A stretch of 64,000 nucleotides of DNA from Nemertoderma westbladi (taxonomy: Eukaryota > Xenacoelomorpha > Nemertodermatida > Nemertodermatidae). Of the stretch, positions 58,130 through 64,000 are shown in pieces (positions within the stretch are counted from its first letter, which is position 1; each line of letters starts with the position of its first letter). The translations under genes were made by a program, and so were the position numbers. The stretch covers positions 62,001-126,000 of the forward strand of contig JAUCBJ010000533.1 of NCBI GenBank assembly GCA_032718475.1, given 5' to 3'. The notes under the pieces are model-generated. The model saw only the letters and a program-made list of their open reading frames with translations. It was not told the origin of the DNA and searched no databases.

Positions 58130-60875
58130 GATGCTGTTTTACTTTTCAGATACCTACACTGGTCAACGTCATTCACATTGATGCAGCCTTATGATGTAGT
58201 ACAGTAGACCTCTGACAATTATCAGCGTAAAAGCATTTTTAATAAATAAATGTGAGAATGTTTTTACTTTTCAGATTCAGATTTTTCGCACCCTAGCAGT
58301 AGACTGGAAATCCGCAGACTGGTTAGCGTCCTCCCCATACAAACAGCCTATGGTCATCATGCCTTTCCCAAGTATAAGCAAAAAAGCATTAGAAACAACG
58401 AAATGGGAGAAGAATTTCACTTGAGACATTTCACCCTCTAGCGGCAGACTGAGAAATTGCAGATTGGTCAGAGTTTTCCACAAACACGCAGTCTATGGTG
58501 TAGTAGACCTCTGCCAAGTACCAGGCTATAAGAATTATAAACAACGAAATGGGATAAGTTTTCACTTTCAGATATTTCGCCCCTTAGTGGCCGAATGGAG
58601 AACTGCAGGTAGTTGGGAGTCCTCCACAGACACACACCATATGGTGTAATACACATCTGCCCAGTGTCAGCCTAAAAGCATTATTAATAACGAAATGGGA
58701 TAAGGTTTTCACTTTCAGACATTTGGCCCCCTAGTGGCAGACAGAGGAATTGCAGATTGGTCAGAGTTCTCCACAAACACGCAGTCTATGGTGTAGTAGA
58801 CCTCTGCCAAGTATCAGCCTAAAAGCATTATAAACAACGAAATTGGATAAGGATTTCACTTTCAGATATTTCGCCCCCTAGCGGCCGAATGGAGAACTGC
58901 AGGTAGTTGGGCGTCCTCCACAGACACACACCATATGGTGTAATACACATCTGCCCAGTGTCAGCCTAAAAGCATTATTAATAACGAAATGGGATAAGGT
59001 TTTCACTTTCAGACATTTGGCCCCCTAGTGGCAGACAGAGGAATTGCAGATTGGTCAGAGTTCTCCACAAACACGCAGTCTATGGTGTAGTAGACCTCTG
59101 ACAAGTATCAGCCTAAAAACATTATAAACATCAAAATGGGATAAGGTTTTCACGTTCAGACATTTCGCCCCCTAGCGGCCGAATAGAGAACTGCAGGTTG
59201 TTCAGCGTCCTCTTCAGACACACAGCCTATGGTGTAATACACATCTGCCAAGTGTCAGCCAAAAAGCATTATTAATAACGAAATGGTATAAGGTTTTCAC
59301 TTTCAGACATTTGGCCCCCTAGTGGCAGACAGAGGAATTGCAGATTGGTCAGAGTTCTCCACAAACACGCAGCCTATGGTGTAGTAGACCTCTGCCAAGT
59401 ATCAGGCTATAAGAATTATAAACAACGAAATGGGATAAGGTTTTCACTTTCAGATATTTCGCCCCTTAGTGGCCGAATGGAGAACTGCAGGTAGTTGGGC
59501 GTCCTCCACAGACACACACCATATGGTGTAATACACATCTGCCCAGTGTCAGCCTAAAAGCATTATTAATAACGAAATGGGATAAGGTTTTCACTTTCAG
59601 ACATTTGGCCCCCTAGTGGCAGACAGAGGAATTGCAGATTGGTCTTAGTTCTCCACAAACACGCAGTCTTTGATGTAGTAGACCTCTGACAAGTATCAGC
59701 CTAAAAACATTATAAACATAAAAATGTGATAAGGTTTTCACGTTCAGACATTTCGCCCCCTAGCGGCCGAATAGAGAACTGCAGGTTGTTCGGCGTCCTC
59801 TTCAGACACACAGCCTATGGTGTAATACACATCTGCCAAGTGTCAGCCTAAAAGCATTATTAATAACGAAATGGTATAAGGTTTTCACTTTCAGACATTT
59901 GGCCCCCTAGTGGCAGACAGAGGAATTGCAGATTGGTCAGAGTTCTCCACAAACACGCAGCCTATGGTGTAGTAGACCTCTGCCAAGTACCAGGCTATAA
60001 GAATTATAAACAACGAAATGGGATAAGGTTTTCACTTTCAGATATTTCGCCCCTTAGTGGCCGAATGGAGAACTGCAGGTAGTTGGGCGTCCTCCACAGA
60101 CACACTCCATATGGTGTAATACACATCTGCCCAGTGTCAGCCTAAAAGCATTATTAATAACGAAATGGGATAAGGTTTTCACTTTCAGACATTTGGCCCC
60201 CTAGTGGCAGACAGAGGAATTGCAGATTAGTCAGAGTTCTCCACAAACACGCAGTCTATGGTGTAGTAGACCTCTGCCAAGTATCAGCCTAAAAGCATTA
60301 TAAACAACGAAATTGGATAAGGATTTCACTTTCAGATATTTCGCCCCCTAGCGGCCGAATGGAGAACTGCAGGTAGTTGGGCATCCTCCACGGACACACC
60401 ATATGGTGTAATACACATCTGCCAAGTGTCAGCCTAAAAGCATTATTAATAACGAAATGGGATAAGGTTTTCACTTTCAGACATTTGGCCCCCTAGCGGT
60501 AGACTGGAGAAATGCAGACTGATTCTAGCTCCTCCCCAAACACGCTGTATTGTGTAGTAGACCTCTGCCAAGTATCAGCAAAAAAGCATTATAAACAAAG
60601 AAATGGGATAAGGTTTTCACTTTCAGATATTTCTCCCCCTAGCGGCAGACTGGGGAATTGCAGATTGGTCAGCATCCTCCCCAAACACACAGCCTATGGT
60701 GTAGAAGACCTCTGCCATGTATCAGCTAAAAGGCTTTATAATAACGAAATGGGAGATGTTTTCAGTTTCGGATATTTCGCCCCCTAGCGGCAGACTGGAG
60801 AACTGCAGATTGATCAGTGTCCTCCCAAACACACAGTCTATGGTCGGGAACAGATCTGCAAAGTATCATTTAGAA
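58130..60875. repeat. 147-bp satellite (dimeric, 294 bp) with one CTCF-like motif per unit, about 18 units
   Basis: The GCCCCCTAG(T/C)GG core starts at 58579, 58726, 58873, 59020, 59167, 59314, 59461, 59608, 59755, 59902, 60049, 60196 and 60343. That is 12 consecutive intervals of exactly 147 bp. It then recurs at 60488, 60634 and 60779 (145-146 bp), with degenerate cores at 58288 and 58433. Two monomer types alternate: ATTTGGCCCCCTAGTGGCAG and ATTTCGCCCC(C/T)TAG(C/T)GGCCGA. Other shared blocks are ACGAAATGGGATAAGG, TTTTCACTTTCAGA and TAGACCTCTGCCAAG. Edge units are more diverged than central ones, typical of homogenisation by unequal exchange. No coding function. Confidence 0.95.
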
Positions 60876-60939
60876 CAGATTAAGTCTGGTATCAAAAAGT
60901 AGCATAATAGTCGATACCCAACGTGTCGAGTGACAGAAT

Positions 60940-61110
60940 GAACTGCTAGGCCTACCGCGCTACGGGTACCGAATTCACGAAATTCGCATTCACGCAAACA
61001 AACGCGTAAAATAAGACTCGAGATAGCGACAGTGCACGTGCTCGTGACGAGAGCTTTCGTTCGATGTATCGCGAGCTCCGATTGGTGCTTGTGTGTAGAA
61101 ACGTATAGCT
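60940..61110 (-). promoter_or_regulatory. CpG-rich, promoter-like patch (weak)
   Basis: An isolated CpG-dense stretch (GCGCGG, ACGCGT, TCGCGAG, CACGTGC) with CCAAT read on the minus strand (CACCAATCGG). It might be a promoter for a leftward transcript, for example an unseen 5' exon of the hydantoinase-like gene. I see no first exon that splices convincingly. Confidence 0.2.
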
Positions 61111-61111
61111 T

Positions 61112-61125
61112 GGACAGACAAACAA

Positions 61126-61168
<43 letters not shown>
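61112..61168. repeat. (GACA)n microsatellite
   Basis: GACA repeats with a few AACA units, about 14 copies. Short CLSVCLSV-type frames on the minus strand come from it. Confidence 0.95.
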
Positions 61169-61532
61169 CATGATATTTATATATATAGATACTATTGAGG
61201 AAAAAAAATCAAAAAATCACACTATAAAACACACTATTTTTCGTTTTACTCTTTATTACAAGTGAAGTAAGTAACGATTAACACATTTAAAAATTCTTGG
61301 CTATTATTCCCAGTCTGATTTGTTAATTTAAAAATAATAATCTTCGTCATAAAATATTAAATTTTCCATTAAGATTACAATAATAATATATTCCAAGTTA
61401 TAATCAATCATATAAGATTAAATTCTCATCTCTATTATACGCCTCGCTTCGCTCGAATTTTAATTCGAAATCAGGAACTATGATCAGATAGTTCACGCAG
61501 TTTATTTATATTGACATTTGACACATTCCAGT
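61169..61532. other. 3' flank of the OGFOD1-like gene
   Basis: AT-rich. A minus-strand AATAAA lies at 61501-61506, about 27 bp past the stop codon, well placed as the polyadenylation signal. Confidence 0.65.
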
Positions 61533-63275
61533 TCAAATATCATTTAACGCCTCAAAATAAGACCCAACGAAATCGTAAAACATTGTTGGCTCGCCACTTA
61601 AGCAGTTGGAATTAACATGTTTAACAAACTTAGTCGTTCCCTTTTCCCTATAAACTAAAGCCAAGTTGTTCCCTACCGGTTCCACAGTTAGTAGTTCCTC
61701 ATTGTCCGCGACGTAGTTAGTTGCACCGCCGCATATAGCGTCCCAAACACCGTCTACAAAGTAAAGAGCGATATCCAGAGAATCTCGGGAGAATTCGTGT
61801 GAATCTTCGTGAACTAGAGTGTAATCCCCGTGTGAGAACCGACGCAATGAGACACCGCACGCTGGGGTACCATTGGTGGATTCAGTACCTGTGTTACTAT
61901 TGGATGACCCACACACTGTGTTCCTATTGACAGATTGAACTCCCGCATTCCTAATGGCTGACCCAGATACAGTGCTCCCATTGGTTGATTCAATTCCCGT
62001 GTTCGTATTGATTGGCAGCTCTTCACTATCAGAGGACTGAATATCCCCCACATCACTCTCACTACCTTCACTAGTAGCCGCTAACTCGTGAAGCTTCAAT
62101 CCGGTGCAGTTTGAGAGAAAAACAAAGAATTGTTCGCTTCGAAACAGCCGCAGACATTTGCTAATCGCCATCGACTCACGTAAAGAGGATTCTAGGGCAC
62201 GATGGTAATGGAATCTATTGGGAACAGCTAATGATTCCCAGGAAATGGAGCTTAATTCCTCCAAAAGAGACGCGTAAACTCTGGGAAGGAAGAAATCTGT
62301 TAACTTAATCTGGCTTTCATCGCCAAACGTCTCTCGAATATCAGTCTGACAGGTGAGGTTTAAATATTTCGGATTAATAAACGAATTCAATTCAATTTCG
62401 TAGGAGATATGCCGAGTTAGGGGGAGCGGAGGCTGAATGTTGCGGTTATCCGTATAATCTCCGTGATACCAACCCGACACGGAGAGTCGAGATCCCCTGG
62501 AATCAGAGAGGATCTCCGATACCTGATGGAAGGAAATCGGACTCACTTTAAATAAGATTATTCGATTGCGTACAGGTGCGAGCCTTGCGACAATGTCGTC
62601 AGGTCTTCCTAAGGAGTCCACGGAGAATAGATCCAAAGTACCTCCGTTGTCTTCAGGTTTCCAGTCCGCGGATACCAGGTAGAAAGTAAACGCGATTCTT
62701 CGGTCGTCTAACATATCGTCGTGGCAGAGTAGGGTGTCTGTCCGTGAGTATCGAGAGCAGGATATGCTTATCGTGTCGTTCAGAACTATACCGCTCGCTT
62801 TGGCGACCCAATTCCTGAATCGCGAGTATAATTCCGTGCGAAACCGGTCTAAGGTCCGTCCTACAGGGCAACGACTTAAATCCTGCGATTGAGAAAATTG
62901 AAACAGGTCGTTGGATTTCTTATGAAACTCTAAGGATTTTACTTCCGTTTCGAGTTGTTCCAACACCGAGGCCTTGAGAAAATTGTCTACGATGACATAC
63001 GGAAAGGGGTAACCATTGGAAAGAACTTTGAGAGTCCCAAAATTCCTAGTTTCGTGGGACTTTTCGCTTTCTGCTTTGGTCGCGAAGCGAAACAAGTTAC
63101 TCCTTCCGTTGTTAAGGAGAGACTCATCACTACTCTCTGCGACAAACAGTTCGTCGTTTATAACGTTACTTCCGAAACCTTCTCGAAATTCCGGCTTAGA
63201 TTTCTTTGGGTTCACGAATTCCGTATCAGGTGAACAATTGGTAATGCGCTTAACTGAATGGGAAGTAACATCCAT
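61533..63275 (-). CDS. OGFOD1: OGFOD1/Tpa1-type prolyl 3-hydroxylase, intronless, 580 aa
   Basis: An Fe(II)/2-oxoglutarate oxygenase. The family hydroxylates a conserved proline of ribosomal protein uS12 (RPS23) and affects translation fidelity and stress responses. A 75-residue variable N-terminus is followed by the catalytic double-stranded beta-helix: YPFPYVIVDNFL (89-100), the HxD pair H185/D187 in LLCHDDML, AFTFYL, GGTLDLFSVD, distal H250 in ISFHQVSE, and the 2-oxoglutarate arginine R263 in SRLSVSGWYHG. The non-catalytic C-terminal helix-barrel follows (SIEWESLA-like at 343-350, then SHGDYTLVHED and ALYFVDG). All iron and cofactor residues are kept, so it should be active. Between the domains, residues 425-478 are three 18-residue repeats (NTGIESTNGSTVSGSAIR and variants), a coding minisatellite. 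Length is near the family norm. The start has G at -3 and G at +4. Vertebrate orthologues have many introns and this copy has none: either an ancestral loss or a functional retrocopy. Confidence 0.93.
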   Translation of the reverse strand: MDVTSHSVKRITNCSPDTEFVNPKKSKPEFREGFGSNVINDELFVAESSDESLLNNGRSNLFRFATKAESEKSHETRNFGTLKVLSNGYPFPYVIVDNFLKASVLEQLETEVKSLEFHKKSNDLFQFSQSQDLSRCPVGRTLDRFRTELYSRFRNWVAKASGIVLNDTISISCSRYSRTDTLLCHDDMLDDRRIAFTFYLVSADWKPEDNGGTLDLFSVDSLGRPDDIVARLAPVRNRIILFKVSPISFHQVSEILSDSRGSRLSVSGWYHGDYTDNRNIQPPLPLTRHISYEIELNSFINPKYLNLTCQTDIRETFGDESQIKLTDFFLPRVYASLLEELSSISWESLAVPNRFHYHRALESSLRESMAISKCLRLFRSEQFFVFLSNCTGLKLHELAATSEGSESDVGDIQSSDSEELPINTNTGIESTNGSTVSGSAIRNAGVQSVNRNTVCGSSNSNTGTESTNGTPACGVSLRRFSHGDYTLVHEDSHEFSRDSLDIALYFVDGVWDAICGGATNYVADNEELLTVEPVGNNLALVYREKGTTKFVKHVNSNCLSGEPTMFYDFVGSYFEALNDI

Positions 63276-63582
63276 GTCTGACTATTGTTGAATACTGGCT
63301 AGTCAACTGGTCAATAAAATTAATAAAGTTTAATTTTCTACTGAACACAGGAACATGATGGGGCAATCTGATTTTCCACTAAGTTAGGCCTAGTTTAGTG
63401 TTTAGGGCCTATTTTATAATTGTGAAATACATTGGGTGAGATCTTTCGTGCTGTATTGCTGTATTATGCAATTTATAATTTTTACTATGAATGAATATCA
63501 TTTTAAATTATTAGATACATGAAATATAGGCCTAGTTGAAAAAAAGTTGTCCCGGTAGTAGGCGGTAGTAGTAATTACAGAA
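63276..63582. other. 5' flank of the OGFOD1-like gene
   Basis: AT-rich with TAGGCCTA words; no exon seen. Confidence 0.5.
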
Positions 63583-63861
63583 TTAAGTTGTAGGCCTAGT
63601 TGTGATTGTGACAGTGTCTTTAAACATTTCAATGTAATTGCAAGGCACCCACCCACTGCTGCCTGCAGAAGCTCGAAACGTATTACGTATTATATAAGAA
63701 CGCGTCAGCCCGTAATTAACAAGCAGAACTGGGATTGGCGCAAGTTTGTAGTGCTGCTTCAGTGCTTCCCAGTGGCTAGTTAATGTAGACTCATCATTCT
63801 TCGTTACACTGCCCTTTCCTTCCATATTTGGAACTCCACTCTTATTGTCTTTTCCCGGCAT
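63583..63861 (-). CDS. Hypothetical small protein or first exon, 92 codons
   Basis: Minus strand, ATG in the context GGCCATGC. The first 55 residues look protein-like: MPGKDNKSGVPNMEGKG, then HWEALKQHYKLAPIPVLLVN, with a hydrophobic stretch that could be part of a membrane helix. The last 37 residues look less like protein, and GT sites near 63700 (ATAC/GTAATA) could be donors. So this may be a first exon whose partners lie left of it. It runs in the same direction as the OGFOD1-like gene, 307 bp upstream. A loose likeness to the start of small mitochondrial NDUFA4-type proteins is not enough to name it. Confidence 0.35.
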   Translation of the reverse strand: MPGKDNKSGVPNMEGKGSVTKNDESTLTSHWEALKQHYKLAPIPVLLVNYGLTRSYIIRNTFRASAGSSGWVPCNYIEMFKDTVTITTRPTT

Positions 63862-64000
63862 GGCCCCTTGAGAAAGTCTTCCTTTGTCTGGCGAGACCTA
63901 CCGTTCAGCTGACTGCATTCAACCGTCTAGTCCATTGTATTGGATGCGTCTACTGCTGTACAAACGAATAACTACAGTATAACATAATAGTGAGAAATAA
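63862..64000. other. Window end, upstream of the small ORF
   Basis: It contains a minus-strand CCAAT (in GCATCCAATAC, about 63941-63951), about 80-90 bp upstream of the small ORF start. Nothing else noted. Confidence 0.3.

Noticed and set aside
60866-61171. 101-codon minus-strand ORF beginning CLSVCLSV
   Set aside because: Its start is the GACA microsatellite and the rest has no recognisable domain; ATG and stop placement look accidental.

Overview
This window is animal nuclear DNA from a repeat-rich invertebrate genome. It has spliced and unspliced host genes, animal-type LTR and non-LTR retrotransposons, foldback and MITE-like DNA elements, and several satellites. The host genes (a BIRC6-like gene, an OGFOD1-like gene and a hydantoinase/DUF917 fusion) fit a metazoan. 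A marine deuterostome such as an echinoderm is only a weak guess from overall sequence flavour.

Layout. 1-21833: one continuous 39-bp minisatellite. 22210-22900: a dispersed repeat with a second, inverted copy at 47095-48310. 23661-24570 (minus): the first two coding exons of a BIRC6/BRUCE-like gene. They splice in frame, and the gene points into the satellite, so the array would lie in intron 2. 25882-39310: a full-length 13.4-kb BEL/Pao LTR retrotransposon with 5-bp target-site duplications. It carries a gag-pol frame broken by two in-frame stops and a second 866-codon ORF. That ORF resembles a degenerate DEDD 3'-5' exonuclease fused to CCHC zinc knuckles. I do not recognise it as a known BEL/Pao component, and it is the best candidate here for something undescribed. 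40657-42071: a 5'-truncated CR1-like LINE. 42290-43993: a foldback, Mutator-like element with 9-bp duplications and a LINE fragment in one arm. 44556-46853: hairpins and a 22-bp minisatellite. 47331-47876: a MITE whose empty site can be read in the other copy of its host repeat. 48523-51158 (minus): the hydantoinase-A/DUF917 gene, lacking its N-terminus here. 51530-53012 (minus): a broken RTE-like LINE. 53828-54171: a possible zinc-finger exon. 54775-57255: a 35-bp satellite. 58130-60875: a satellite with an exact 147-bp period in which every unit carries a CTCF-like motif. 61533-63275 (minus): an intronless OGFOD1-like prolyl hydroxylase gene. 63583-63861 (minus): a small ORF.

The host genes are unrelated in function: apoptosis/ubiquitin, ribosomal protein hydroxylation, and hydantoin/oxoproline-type metabolism. 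Most of the window is explained by repeat turnover. All family assignments come from reading motifs by eye; no database search was run.
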